Positions 52,240 through 62,103 of a stretch of 64,000 nucleotides of DNA are shown here, piece after piece (the first letter of the stretch is position 1; the number at the start of each line of letters is the position of its first letter). The stretch comes from Micromonospora sediminimaris (lineage in GTDB: Bacteria; Actinomycetota; Actinomycetes; Mycobacteriales; Micromonosporaceae). The notes beneath the pieces are model-generated. The model saw only the letters and a program-made list of their open reading frames with translations, ran no database searches and had not been told where the DNA came from. The translations under genes were made by a program, and so were the position numbers. The stretch lies in assembly GCA_900112325.1 (NCBI GenBank), contig FOLJ01000007.1, positions 124,001 to 188,000 on the forward strand, in the 5' to 3' direction.

Positions 52240-52530
52240 GTGAGTGCGGCGGTCAAGTACACGCTCGGCCGGATCGGTCTGTTCGTGGTCGTGGTGGCGG
52301 CCCTCTGGCCGGTCGACATGGACATCTTCCTCAAGTTGATCCTGGCGCTGCTGTTCTCCGCAGCGCTCTCGTTCTTCCTGCTCAAAGGCTGGCGTGACGA
52401 GATGGCCGAGGAGATGGCCGCCGCCGCCGAGCGTCGTCGCGTGGAGAAGGAGCGGCTGCGGTCCGCCCTGGCCGGCGACGACCAGGCCGACGGCGCGACG
52501 GGCGACCGGCCCACCGACGAGAAGGGCTGA
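52240..52530 (+). CDS. DUF4229 membrane protein
   Basis: 96 residues. Two membrane helices (IGLFVVVVAALWPVDMDIFL and ILALLFSAALSFFLL) followed by RDEMAEEMAAAAERRRVEKE, matching the actinobacterial DUF4229 layout: two helices plus a basic-acidic cytoplasmic helix. Such genes are usually near menaquinone genes in actinobacteria; their role is unknown. GTG 52240 follows a GAGCGAGCGGAGCGAACG stretch that seems to serve as the leader. Confidence 0.85.
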   Translation: MSAAVKYTLGRIGLFVVVVAALWPVDMDIFLKLILALLFSAALSFFLLKGWRDEMAEEMAAAAERRRVEKERLRSALAGDDQADGATGDRPTDEKG

Positions 52531-52705
52531 GCGCCCCGGCGACCTGGTCTCCGGTTACGTGGCGTGCGGTCGACGGGAACATGTCGCGGACATGAGTATC
52601 CGGTTGGGATGGGCCAAACAGCGATCGATATTGATATGACCATGTGACAGGTGGTGGGCTGTCCGCTACCGAGCGGGGGATCCCCGCGCCTCCAGGAGGT
52701 TGTCC

Positions 52706-54586
52706 ATGGCCTTCCGTTCCATCCCCGTCCGCCGTGCCCTGGCGCTCATCGTCGCCGCCGGGCTCGGCCTGCTCACCATCGCCGCGCCACCGGTCTCCGC
52801 CGAACCGGCGCCCAACCGGGACCAACAATCGGCCGCCGTGCCCTACCGGGTACTCGGCCCGAAGACGCTCGCCGATCGCAGCGCGGTCGCCCGTACGGGT
52901 GCCGCCATCGACTACTCCGAGCACGGGGTGCTGCACGTCTCGGCCACCCGAGCCGAAGCCGCCGCCATCACCCGGCTCGGGTTCCGGCTGGAGGCGATCG
53001 CCGCGCTGCCGACCGAACGGGGACAGGCGGAAGGCGACGTCGGGCTCCTCGGCTTCCCGTCGGCCGACTCCAACTACCACGACTACCCGGAGATGATCGC
53101 GGCGGTGAACAAGGTGGTGGCCGATCATCCGACGCTCGCGCGGAAGGTCAGCATCGGCAGCTCGTACGAGGGCCGCGACCTGGTCGCGGTGAAGATCTCC
53201 GACAACGTCGCCACCGACGAGAACGAGCCGGAGATCCTGTTCAACGCCCAGCAGCACGCCCGGGAGCACCTGACCGTCGAGATGGCGCTCTACCTGCTCA
53301 ACCTCTTCACCGACAACTACGGCTCCGACTCCCGCATCACCAGCCTGGTCAACAACCGGGAGATCTGGGTCGTGCCCTCGGTCAACCCGGACGGCAGCGA
53401 GTACGACATCGCCACCGGCTCCTACCGGTCGTGGCGCAAGAACCGCCAACCCAACAGCGGATCGTCGTACGTCGGCACCGACCTGAACCGGAACTGGAGC
53501 TACAACTGGGGCTGCTGCGGCGGCTCGTCCGGCTCCACCTCCTCGGACACCTACCGGGGTCCGTCGGCGTTCTCCGCCCCCGAGACGCAGGCGCTGCGCA
53601 ACTTCGTAAACAGCCGGGTCGTCGGCGGAGTGCAGCAGATCAAGGCGAACATCGACTTCCACACCTACTCCGAGCTGGTGCTCTGGCCGTACGGCTACAC
53701 GTACAACAACACCGCCCCGGGGATGAGCGCCGACCAGTACAACACCTTCGCCACCATCGGCCAGCAGATGGCGGCGACAAACGGCTTCACCCCGCAGCAG
53801 TCAAGCGACCTGTACGTCACCGACGGCAGCAGCATCGACTGGATGTGGGCGACACACGGCATCTGGGCGTACACCTTCGAGCTGTATCCGGGCTCGGCCT
53901 CCGGTGGCGGCTTCTACCCGCCCGACGAGGTCATCCCGCAGCAGACCTCGCGCAACCGCGAGGCGGTGCTGATCCTCTCCGAGTACGCCGACTGCCCGTA
54001 CCGGGCCATCGGCAAGCAGGCCCAGTACTGCGGCAGCGGTGGCGGAGGGACCACGGTCTGGTCGGACACCTTCGAGACCTCGACCGGCTGGACGACAAAC
54101 CCCAACGGCACCGACACCGCGACCACCGGGCAGTGGGAACGGGGCGCCGGGCAGGCCACCAGCTCCAGCGGGGCCAAGCAGCTCACCCCGTACGCGGGCA
54201 GCAACGACCTGGTGACCGGCCGCCTGGCCGGCAGCGGCGCGGGTGACTACGACATCGACGGCGGGGTGACAAGCGCCCGCTCGCCGGCTGTCGCCCTGCC
54301 AGCCAGCGGCACGTTGACCTTGTCGCTGGCGTGGTACCTGGCGCACGGTTCCAACTCGTCGTCGGCGGACTACTTCCGGGTCAGCGTGGTGCACAGCGGC
54401 GGCACCACGGCGCTGCTCACCCAGGCCGGCGCGGCCAGCAACCGCAACGGTGCCTGGACGGTGTCGAACCTCAACCTCACTCCGTACGCCGGCCAGTCCA
54501 TCCGGATCCTGGTGGAGGCCGCGGACACCTCGACCGCCAGCCTCGTCGAAGCGGCTGTGGACAACGTCACCATCACCTCCTCCTGA
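52706..54586 (+). CDS. Secreted M14 zinc carboxypeptidase with C-terminal domain
   Basis: 626 residues. Signal peptide ([22 protein letters not shown]) and a propeptide to about residue 115. The M14 domain has zinc ligands in [15 protein letters not shown] (HxxE) and [18 protein letters not shown], and catalytic Glu in [18 protein letters not shown]. After residue 445 a Gly linker leads to a beta-rich binding domain ([20 protein letters not shown] to VDNVTITSS) resembling P-proprotein or carbohydrate-binding modules. It resembles secreted actinobacterial carboxypeptidases of T/SG type. ATG 52706 follows CAGGAGG. Confidence 0.94.
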   Translation: MAFRSIPVRRALALIVAAGLGLLTIAAPPVSAEPAPNRDQQSAAVPYRVLGPKTLADRSAVARTGAAIDYSEHGVLHVSATRAEAAAITRLGFRLEAIAALPTERGQAEGDVGLLGFPSADSNYHDYPEMIAAVNKVVADHPTLARKVSIGSSYEGRDLVAVKISDNVATDENEPEILFNAQQHAREHLTVEMALYLLNLFTDNYGSDSRITSLVNNREIWVVPSVNPDGSEYDIATGSYRSWRKNRQPNSGSSYVGTDLNRNWSYNWGCCGGSSGSTSSDTYRGPSAFSAPETQALRNFVNSRVVGGVQQIKANIDFHTYSELVLWPYGYTYNNTAPGMSADQYNTFATIGQQMAATNGFTPQQSSDLYVTDGSSIDWMWATHGIWAYTFELYPGSASGGGFYPPDEVIPQQTSRNREAVLILSEYADCPYRAIGKQAQYCGSGGGGTTVWSDTFETSTGWTTNPNGTDTATTGQWERGAGQATSSSGAKQLTPYAGSNDLVTGRLAGSGAGDYDIDGGVTSARSPAVALPASGTLTLSLAWYLAHGSNSSSADYFRVSVVHSGGTTALLTQAGAASNRNGAWTVSNLNLTPYAGQSIRILVEAADTSTASLVEAAVDNVTITSS

Positions 54587-54592
54587 AATCGG

Positions 54593-54627
54593 ACGGGGCC
54601 CCGCCATCCCCTCGCGCGGGGCCCCGT
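54593..54627 (+). terminator. Strong GC hairpin after the carboxypeptidase gene
   Basis: ACGGGGCCCCG (54593-54603) is exactly complementary to CGGGGCCCCGT (54617-54627), 13 nt apart and 7 nt after the stop, followed by TTCC. The stem isolates the carboxypeptidase transcript from the riboswitch-controlled operon downstream. Confidence 0.85.
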
Positions 54628-54721
54628 TCCAGGGACCAAACGGGCAGACCGGCTTTCTCCCGGCGCTCACCGCCGGGCCTCCGGCAGCGCGACGGCCTGC
54701 TCGGCGGGGCACCGACGCGAC

Positions 54722-54850
54722 GTGCGCTACGGTCTTACCGACCCGTTCCAGCGAAGCCGGTGCGACACCGGCGCTGTCCCGCAACTGTGATGCCCCGTTA
54801 CCGGGGACGAGCCAGGTCGCCTGGGGCGCGGTCGCGATTCGCGCTCTCGA
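54722..54850 (+). ncRNA. Cobalamin (AdoCbl) riboswitch
   Basis: The conserved B12-box core is plain: GAAGCCGGTGCGACACCGGC (54753-54772), GCTGTCCCGCAACTGTGA (54772-54789), then the CCCCGTTACCGGGG stem-loop and GAGCCAGGTCGCCTGG. It lies 75-200 nt upstream of the btuF-like gene. A further region (54850-54915) containing GGGTGCC and the RBS GACAGGAGG can form the expression platform. It should repress B12 uptake when cobalamin is plentiful, most likely at translation initiation. Confidence 0.93.
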
Positions 54851-54925
54851 GGAAGGGCGCCTCGCGGACGGGTGCCTCGGCTCCCTGTCGGCGAAGCAGC
54901 ACATCCTCGACCGACAGGAGGACCG

Positions 54926-55861
54926 ATGTTCAGACGTACCCCCGTGGTCTTCGCCGCCAGCCTGGCGGCGGCTGCGCTCGCGCTCGGCGCCTGCGCCGAG
55001 CAGACCCCCGACACCCCCGCCGCCAGCGGCAGCCCCAGCGCCGCCACCTTCCCCGTCACCGTCGGTTCGCTGACCTTGGAACAGCGACCGGAGAAGATCG
55101 TCTCGCTGTCGGCGACGGCCACCGAGATGCTCTTCGCGATCGGCGCCGGTCCGCAGGTCGCTGCGGTGGACGACCAGTCCAACTTCCCCGCCGACGCGCC
55201 GAAGACGGACCTCTCCGGCTACCAGCCGAACGCCGAGGCGGTCGCCGCCAAGGACCCCGACCTGGTGGTGCTCAGCGACGACCGCAACAAGATCGTCGAG
55301 CAGCTCACCACGCTCAAGATCCCGGTCTACCTGACTCCGGCGGCGCAGACCCTCGACGACTCGTACCGGCAGCTCACCGAGCTGGGCACGCTCACCGGCA
55401 ACGCCGACGCGGCGGCCGACGTGGTCCAGCGGATGAAGGACGACATCACGAAGATCGTGGCCGAGGTGCCGCAGCGCGCCGAGGCGCCCACCTACTTCCA
55501 CGAGCTGGGTCCGGAGCTGTACACCGCGACCAGCAAGACCTTCATCGGCTCGATCTACAGCCTCGCCGGGCTGGAGAACATCGCCGACGCGTCCGACGCC
55601 GACGGAAAGAACGGCGGCTACCCGCAGCTGTCCCAGGAAGTGATCGTCAAGGCCAACCCCGACTTCGTCTTCCTCTCCGACGTCAAGTGCTGCCAGCAGA
55701 GCGCCGCGACGGTCAAGGCGCGCAGCGGCTGGAGTTCGCTCACCGCGGTGCAGCAGGACCAGGTCGTGGAGCTCGACGACGACATCGCCTCCCGGTGGGG
55801 GCCGCGTGTGGTGGACCTGTTGCGGACCATCGTGGACGCCACCGCCAAGGTGTCCCAGTGA
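54926..55861 (+). CDS. btuF: Cobalamin ABC transporter substrate-binding lipoprotein (BtuF-like)
   Basis: 311 residues. Lipoprotein signal with lipobox ALGAC (Cys23) and a class III (BtuF/FhuD) binding fold: KIVSLSATATEMLFAIGAGP, VAAKDPDLVVLSDDRNKIVE, then the long connecting helix and FIGSIYSLAGLENIAD. The riboswitch in its leader points to cobalamin as substrate rather than a siderophore. AGGAGG precedes ATG 54926. First gene of btuFCD. Confidence 0.9.
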   Translation: MFRRTPVVFAASLAAAALALGACAEQTPDTPAASGSPSAATFPVTVGSLTLEQRPEKIVSLSATATEMLFAIGAGPQVAAVDDQSNFPADAPKTDLSGYQPNAEAVAAKDPDLVVLSDDRNKIVEQLTTLKIPVYLTPAAQTLDDSYRQLTELGTLTGNADAAADVVQRMKDDITKIVAEVPQRAEAPTYFHELGPELYTATSKTFIGSIYSLAGLENIADASDADGKNGGYPQLSQEVIVKANPDFVFLSDVKCCQQSAATVKARSGWSSLTAVQQDQVVELDDDIASRWGPRVVDLLRTIVDATAKVSQ

Positions 55862-55888
55862 CGCTGGCCGCTGGGCGCTGACCGGGTC

Positions 55889-56992
55889 ATGCACGACGTG
55901 CTGAAGCGCGGCCGCCCCGTCGCGCCGGCCGGGGCGGCCACCCCGCCCCGGCCGGCGGGCCTGCGGAAACGCTGGCTCGCCGCCGGAGTGCTCGCCGTGC
56001 TCGTCGCGCTGGTGGCCGGGGTCTCGCTCGGCCCGGTCAGCCTGCCGCCCGGCAGCGTCGCGATCGAACTGCTCAATCTGCTACCCGGGGTAAGCCTGGA
56101 CAGCGGATTGACCGAGCGGGAGATCGCCATCGTCACCGAGCTACGGCTGCCCCGGGCGGTGCTGGGTCTGCTGGTCGGTGGGCTGCTCGCCCTGGCCGGC
56201 GGCGCGTACCAGGGGGTGTTCCGCAACCCGTTGGCCGACCCGTACCTGCTCGGCGTAGCGGCCGGGGCCGGGCTGGCGGTCACCGTGGTGCTGACCCTGG
56301 GAGTGGGCGCGGGCGGCGCGTTGAGCGGGCTGCCGGTCACCATCCCGCTGGCCGCCTTCGTCGGCTCCCTCGGCGCGGTGGCGATGACCTACCTGCTCGG
56401 CTCTGCCGGCGGACGCAGCCGCTCCCCGGCCACCCTGATCCTGGCCGGGGTGGCCGTCTCCGCGTTCCTCAGCGCCGGGCAGACGTACCTGCTGCAACGA
56501 AACGCGGAGAGCATCCAGCAGGTGTACTCCTGGCTGCTCGGGCGGCTGGCCACCGCCGGCTGGCAGGACGTCCGGCTGGTGCTGCCGTACTTCCTGCTGA
56601 CCAGCCTGATCATCCTGCTGCACCGGCGGGAGCTGGACGTGCTGTCGGTCGGCGACGACGAGGCGGCCAGCCTCGGCCTGCATCCGCAGCGGTCCCGGTA
56701 CCTGCTGATCGCCGCCGCCTCGCTGGGCACCGCCGCCGCCGTCTCCGCCTCCGGCCTGATCGGCTTCGTCGGCATCATCGTGCCGCACACCGTCCGGATG
56801 CTCGCCGGGGCGAGCTACCGGGTGATCCTGCCGCTGTCGCTGCTGTTCGGGGGTGCCTTCCTGGCGCTGACCGACGTGGTGGCGCGGACCGCCGCCGCAC
56901 CGCAGGAGATCCCGATCGGGGTGGTGACCGCGCTGCTGGGCGGCCCGTTCTTCGTGGTGGTGCTGCGCTCCGCCCGGCGGGTGCTGACATGA
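55889..56992 (+). CDS. btuC: Cobalamin ABC transporter permease (BtuC/FecCD type)
   Basis: 367 residues, about ten membrane helices. Conserved ELRLPRAVLGLLVGGLLALA, GAYQGVFRNPLADPYLLGVA and GLIGFVGIIVPHTVRMLAGA, the coupling region of BtuC. ATG 55889 lies 27 nt after btuF; the stop overlaps the ATPase gene start (ATGA). Confidence 0.94.
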   Translation: MHDVLKRGRPVAPAGAATPPRPAGLRKRWLAAGVLAVLVALVAGVSLGPVSLPPGSVAIELLNLLPGVSLDSGLTEREIAIVTELRLPRAVLGLLVGGLLALAGGAYQGVFRNPLADPYLLGVAAGAGLAVTVVLTLGVGAGGALSGLPVTIPLAAFVGSLGAVAMTYLLGSAGGRSRSPATLILAGVAVSAFLSAGQTYLLQRNAESIQQVYSWLLGRLATAGWQDVRLVLPYFLLTSLIILLHRRELDVLSVGDDEAASLGLHPQRSRYLLIAAASLGTAAAVSASGLIGFVGIIVPHTVRMLAGASYRVILPLSLLFGGAFLALTDVVARTAAAPQEIPIGVVTALLGGPFFVVVLRSARRVLT

Positions 56993-57792
56993 GCGACTCG
57001 TCGGCCGCGCCCGCCGTCGACCTGCGCGACCTGCGGATCAGCCTGGACGGTACGCCGATCCTCGCGGGCGTCGACCTGACCGTCGCCACCGGCGAGTGGG
57101 TCACGGTGATCGGCCCCAACGGCGCGGGCAAGTCGACGTTGCTGCGCGCCGTCGGCGGCCTGCTCCCCGCACCGGACGCCGTCCGCCTCTTCGGTACGCC
57201 ACTGGGCGAGCTGCGCCGCCGGGAACGGGCCCGGGTGGTGGCCACGGTCGCCCAGTCACCCGTCGTACCGCCCGGCATGGCGGTGCTGGACTACGTGCTG
57301 CTCGGTCGTAACCCGTACATCCCGCCGTTGGGCCGGGAGTCCGCCGCCGACCTGGCCGTGGTGCACGAGGTGCTCGACCGGCTGGACCTCACCGGCTTCC
57401 ACGCCCGGGAGTTGGCCACCCTCTCCGGCGGTGAGCGGCAGCGGGTCTTCCTGGCCCGGGCGCTGGCCCAGGGCGCCACCCTGCTGCTGCTCGACGAGCC
57501 CACCAGCGCCCTCGACATCGGCCATCAGCAGGAGGTCCTCGAACTGGTTGACCAGCTACGTCGGACGCACGGCCTCACGGTGCTGGCCACCATGCACGAC
57601 CTGTCCATCGCCGGCGAGTACGCCGACCGCATGGTGCTGCTGGCCGACGGCCGCGTCGTCGCCTCCGGCCCCCCCGACGAGGTCCTCACCGAGGACCTGC
57701 TCGCCCGTCACTACCGCGCCCACGTCCGCGTCATCCCCGGCCCCCACGGCCCCCTCGTCCTCCCCACCCGCCCCACCCTCAAGTCGCGTTGA
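56989..57792 (+). CDS. btuD: Cobalamin ABC transporter ATP-binding protein
   Basis: 267 residues. Walker A GPNGAGKST, Q-loop, signature TLSGGERQRVFLARALAQ, Walker B LLLLDEPTSALD and H-loop ATMHDLSIAGEYADRMVLLA. BtuD/FhuC class. The last residues (PTLKSR) approach a palindromic repeat whose left arm carries the TGA stop (57790-57792). The gene therefore ends exactly inside the repeat. Confidence 0.94.
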   Translation: MSDSSAAPAVDLRDLRISLDGTPILAGVDLTVATGEWVTVIGPNGAGKSTLLRAVGGLLPAPDAVRLFGTPLGELRRRERARVVATVAQSPVVPPGMAVLDYVLLGRNPYIPPLGRESAADLAVVHEVLDRLDLTGFHARELATLSGGERQRVFLARALAQGATLLLLDEPTSALDIGHQQEVLELVDQLRRTHGLTVLATMHDLSIAGEYADRMVLLADGRVVASGPPDEVLTEDLLARHYRAHVRVIPGPHGPLVLPTRPTLKSR

Positions 57793-57851
57793 TCAAGAAG
57801 TTTTGGTCGCGGGAGGACGCGGATCCAGACGCAAACTTCTTGATCAACGCG
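57785..57851. repeat. Palindromic repeat 8, supplying both stop codons
   Basis: CGCGTTGATCAAGAAGTTT (57785-57803) is exactly complementary to 57833-57851, with a loop of about 29 nt. It is the same type as the repeat at 2824. The TGA in its left arm ends btuD, and the mirror TGA in its right arm ends the convergent VOC gene (57844-57846, minus strand). Probable bidirectional terminator. Confidence 0.93.
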
Positions 57852-58632
57852 TAGGGCGTGGGGGTGTGGGGGTGGTTAGGGAGATTAGGGAGAAGAGGGC
57901 GCCGTGGGGGTCGCGGAGGGCGGTAACGCGGCCGGCGGGGATGTCGCGCGGTGGCACCAGGATGGTGCCGCCCAGTTCGGCGGCGCGGGCGGCGGTGGCG
58001 TCGGCGTCGGCGACGGAGAAGTACAGCGTCCAGTAGGCCGGCGAGTTGGTCGGGAACTCCTCGCCCAGCGGCGGCATCATCCCCGCCACCAGCCGATCGC
58101 CCAGCCGCCACCCGGTGTACGCGACCTGACCCATCGGCTCCTCCTCCGGCTGCCAACCGAAGACCAGCTCGTAGAAGATCCGTGCCCCGTCGGGATCGGG
58201 GGTCACCAGTTCGGTCCAGCTCATCGCACCGGGCACGTCGAACACCTCGGCCCCGGCGAAGGCCATCGGCTGCCAGACACTGAAGGCGGCTCCGGCGGGA
58301 TCGGTGAAGACCGCCATCCGACCCCGGTCGAAAACCTCGAACGGCGGCACCACGACCTGCCCGCCGGCCCGCTCCACCCGGCCGGCGACCAGATCGGCGT
58401 CGTCGGTGGCCACGTACGTCGACCAGATCGGCACCTGATCCGGCACCGCCGGCGGGCCTGCCCCGGCCACCGCCCGGCCATCCAGCAGAAAGACCGTGTA
58501 CCCGCCGGCCTCCGGCTCGGGGTCGATCCGGCCGGTCCAGCCGAACAGCTCCGGGTAGAACCGTCGGGCCGCGTCGAGCCCCGGCGTCGCCAGGTCGGCC
58601 CAACAGGGCGTACCCGGTGCGACGCTGACCAC
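57844..58632 (-). CDS. VOC family protein (two glyoxalase-like domains)
   Basis: 262 residues. Two VOC/glyoxalase domains in tandem: PCWADLATPGLDAARRFYPE with FGWTGRIDPEPEAGGY, and MSWTELVTPDPDGARIFYEL with FGWQPEEEPMGQVAYTGW. Each ends with a DPxGAxFS strand (DPAGAAFSVWQP, DPHGALFSL). It resembles the mycobacterial 27-30 kDa antigen CFP30B type. Metal ligands are not obvious, so it may bind rather than transform a ligand. GTG 58632 is chosen for GGGG 7 nt upstream; GTG 58638 is an alternative. Its stop lies in the palindrome. Confidence 0.9.
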   Translation of the reverse strand: MVSVAPGTPCWADLATPGLDAARRFYPELFGWTGRIDPEPEAGGYTVFLLDGRAVAGAGPPAVPDQVPIWSTYVATDDADLVAGRVERAGGQVVVPPFEVFDRGRMAVFTDPAGAAFSVWQPMAFAGAEVFDVPGAMSWTELVTPDPDGARIFYELVFGWQPEEEPMGQVAYTGWRLGDRLVAGMMPPLGEEFPTNSPAYWTLYFSVADADATAARAAELGGTILVPPRDIPAGRVTALRDPHGALFSLISLTTPTPPRPTR

Positions 58633-58767
58633 GGCCACCCCTTTCCGACCTGCGGCGACCACCGGCCGGCCGCCCTTCTCGGCATGGTGGCACCGGCCCG
58701 CTGCTGTCCGGGGTGGAAACCGGGGGAACGTCAACTGAACCGGCGACTCCGATCCCGCCGGTCGAGG

Positions 58768-60843
58768 TCAGCCGAGCGGTGCGGGCAGCGGAGCGACGTG
58801 CAGCACGGACAGTCGGGACACCGCCCGGGTGAGCACCACGTACAGCCGGTTCAGGCCGCGTGACTCGGCGGTCGCGATGGCGGCCGGTTCGACCGCGATG
58901 ACGTGGTCGTACTCCAGACCCTTGACCAGGGTCGCGGGCATCACCGTGACGCGCGCCCCGGCTGCCGGCCCGTCGGCGGTCGCGGTCTCCACCCCCGCCT
59001 CGGCCAGCGCCGCCCGCAGCCCGTCCACGGTGTCGTCGGCGGCGATGACGGCGATCGACCCTTCGTGCGTGAGCGCCGTCCGCACCTCGGCCACCGTCGC
59101 GGCCGCCAGATCGCTGACGGTACGCACCGCGAGCGCGCCGTCGCTGCGCAGCGACTCGGCCGGCGGCACGTCGACAGCCAGCGCCGGAAGCAGCCGGTTG
59201 GCGAAGGCCAGCACGGCGGCGGGCACCCGGAACCCGATTGTCAACGGCACCACCGTCGCGTCCGGCTTGCCCAGATGGCGCAGGCTGTCCCGCCAGTCGC
59301 TGGCGGCCCACGGCGCGGTGGCCTGCGCCAGGTCGCCGAGGAGCGTGAGCGAGCCGTGCTCACTGCGTCGGGCGATGACCCGGCACTGCATCGCTGAGAG
59401 GTCCTGGGCCTCGTCCACCACGACATGTCCGTAGCCGGCCGGTCGTTCGAGCAGGCCGGCCGCCTCGTCGACCAGCACGGCGTCGGCGGCCGTCCACCGG
59501 GTCGCCTTCGCCGTCCGCCCCAATCCGGTTCCGGTGGTGGTACGGCCGGACCCGGCACTGGTCAGCAGCCGCTGCTCGTCGGCACTGAGCAGGCCGTCAG
59601 CGGCCTGGGCGAGCCGGTCCGGCTCGGTGTACAGCGCGTGCAGCAGGCCGTCCGGCGTGAGCGCGGGCCACACGGCGTCCAGGAACCCGGCGACCGGCTT
59701 CGACCGGCTCATCCGGCGCAGCCACGCATCGCTCGGCGACTCCGCGCGCCGCGCCTCGGCCTGCCGTTGCAGCAGTCCGACCACCCGGGCCCGGACCCGG
59801 TCCCGCCCGACGGCGTACGGCAGACGCTCCGCGCGGGTGTCCTGGACCAGCCGGTGCAGCGGCTCCAGTCCGATCCGCCAGCGGAACGAGCCGTCGGAGA
59901 CGAGCACCGGTTCCGTCGGCTCGCCGACGTACGCGTCGACGGCCCGGCGCAGCACTTCGGCCATTCGGGCGTCGTGCTTGAGCGTGGCCACGACCGGCGG
60001 GTCCACCGCGCGTACCGGCACCCGGCCGACCAGGTCCTCCACGGTGGCCTGCTCCACCTCGACCTCACCGAGCGCGGGCAGCACCGCCGCGATGTAGCCG
60101 AGGAACGCCCGGTTCGGGCCCACGACCAGCACCTTCGACCGTCGTAGCCGTTCCCGGTGCAGGTAGAGCAGGTACGCCGCCCGGTGCAACCCGACGGCGG
60201 TCTTGCCGGTGCCCGGGGCACCCTGCACGCAGATCGAGTCGGCCAGGTCGGCCCGGACGAGTTCGTCCTGCTCGGGTTGGATGGTGGCGACGATGTCCCG
60301 CATCGGCCCGACCCGGGGACGCTCGATCTCGGCGGTGAGGATCCGGCTGGCCGTGCCGAGTTCCTCGCCCCGGTCCAGGTGCTCGTCCTCGAAGCTGGTC
60401 AGCTTGCCGTCGTTGAAACCGAACCGGCGGCGTACCGCCAGGCCCTGCGGATTGCGGGCACTTGCCCGGTAGAACGCGCGCGAGACCGGTGCCCGCCAGT
60501 CCAGCACCAACGGTTCGCCCTGCTCGTCGGTGACGTGCCGGCGGCCGACGTGGTAGCGGCGGCCGGCGTGTTCGGCATCCGCGTCGCCGAAGTCGAGCCG
60601 GCCGAAGAAGAGCGGCGTGCGCGGGTCGTCGGCCAGTTCGGCGACCCGCCGGGCAAGGTGCCGGCCGAGCTGCTCGGCGGTGTACGCGTCCCCGGCCACC
60701 TTGTCGCCGGTGGCGAAGAGCGCCTCGGCGCGTTCCCGCATCCGGTGCAGCGCCGCCCGCGAGCGGGTCAGGTGCGCCCGTTCGGCGGCCAGTTCGTCGT
60801 CCAGCGCGGGTGGCTGGGGGATTTTTTCGGCGTGCAGGCTCAT
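58768..60843 (-). CDS. helR: HelR/HelD-like RNA polymerase-recycling ATPase
   Basis: 691 residues. A UvrD/Rep-like SF1 ATPase: Walker A VQGAPGTGKTAVGLHRAAYL, motif II YGHVVVDEAQDLSAMQ, LLGDLAQATAPWA, IGFRVPAAVLAFANRLLPAL and RGLNRLYVVLTRAVSRLSVL. The N-terminal helical arm (ERAHLTRSRAALHRMRERAE) and ADPRTPLFFGRLD-like segment match HelD/HelR, which removes stalled RNA polymerase from DNA; in actinobacteria HelR proteins also displace rifamycins. No rifamycin-associated element is evident upstream. ATG 60843 has GAGGAG 7 nt upstream. Confidence 0.9.
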   Translation of the reverse strand: MSLHAEKIPQPPALDDELAAERAHLTRSRAALHRMRERAEALFATGDKVAGDAYTAEQLGRHLARRVAELADDPRTPLFFGRLDFGDADAEHAGRRYHVGRRHVTDEQGEPLVLDWRAPVSRAFYRASARNPQGLAVRRRFGFNDGKLTSFEDEHLDRGEELGTASRILTAEIERPRVGPMRDIVATIQPEQDELVRADLADSICVQGAPGTGKTAVGLHRAAYLLYLHRERLRRSKVLVVGPNRAFLGYIAAVLPALGEVEVEQATVEDLVGRVPVRAVDPPVVATLKHDARMAEVLRRAVDAYVGEPTEPVLVSDGSFRWRIGLEPLHRLVQDTRAERLPYAVGRDRVRARVVGLLQRQAEARRAESPSDAWLRRMSRSKPVAGFLDAVWPALTPDGLLHALYTEPDRLAQAADGLLSADEQRLLTSAGSGRTTTGTGLGRTAKATRWTAADAVLVDEAAGLLERPAGYGHVVVDEAQDLSAMQCRVIARRSEHGSLTLLGDLAQATAPWAASDWRDSLRHLGKPDATVVPLTIGFRVPAAVLAFANRLLPALAVDVPPAESLRSDGALAVRTVSDLAAATVAEVRTALTHEGSIAVIAADDTVDGLRAALAEAGVETATADGPAAGARVTVMPATLVKGLEYDHVIAVEPAAIATAESRGLNRLYVVLTRAVSRLSVLHVAPLPAPLG

Positions 60844-61049
60844 CCACGGACTCCTCGACACGGGAAGAAGGCTGCCGCTCGCGTTTCCGACTCGTGGGTC
60901 GGCGCGGGGACGTCCGCTGCGGTGCTACTCACCGCGGCCGTCGGGCGGAACGAACAGCCTACTGGAGGGCGTGCCGTGGACAACCGGTTTTCTTCCCGGC
61001 CCAGGCAGCGGCGGGTGCGGGGTTGGCCACTTCCGCGACGTCCGGCTGA

Positions 61050-61934
<885 letters not shown>

Positions 61935-61976
61935 CCCACCCCCACCCTCCCCACCCTCCCCACCCTCCCCGTCTCC

Positions 61977-62048
61977 GCGATCTTGCACTTTCGTCGCCGC
62001 TTTTCGGGCATAAGCCGCGTTTCAGCGACCAAAAGTGCAAGATCGGCG
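61977..62048. repeat. Palindromic repeat 9 (GATCTTGCACTTT type)
   Basis: GCGATCTTGCACTTTCGTCG (61977-61996) faces GCGACCAAAAGTGCAAGATCG (62025-62045) with one mismatch/bulge and a loop of about 28 nt. It lies in the 169-nt gap between mqnA and the convergent SxxK gene. The gap also holds CCACCCTCC tandem runs on the left and GGCGCGCGGCGAGG runs on the right. Confidence 0.88.
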
Positions 62049-62103
62049 CGCGGCGAGGGGCGGCGCGCGGCGAGGGGTGGGGCGCGGCGAGGGGCGGGGC
62101 GGG

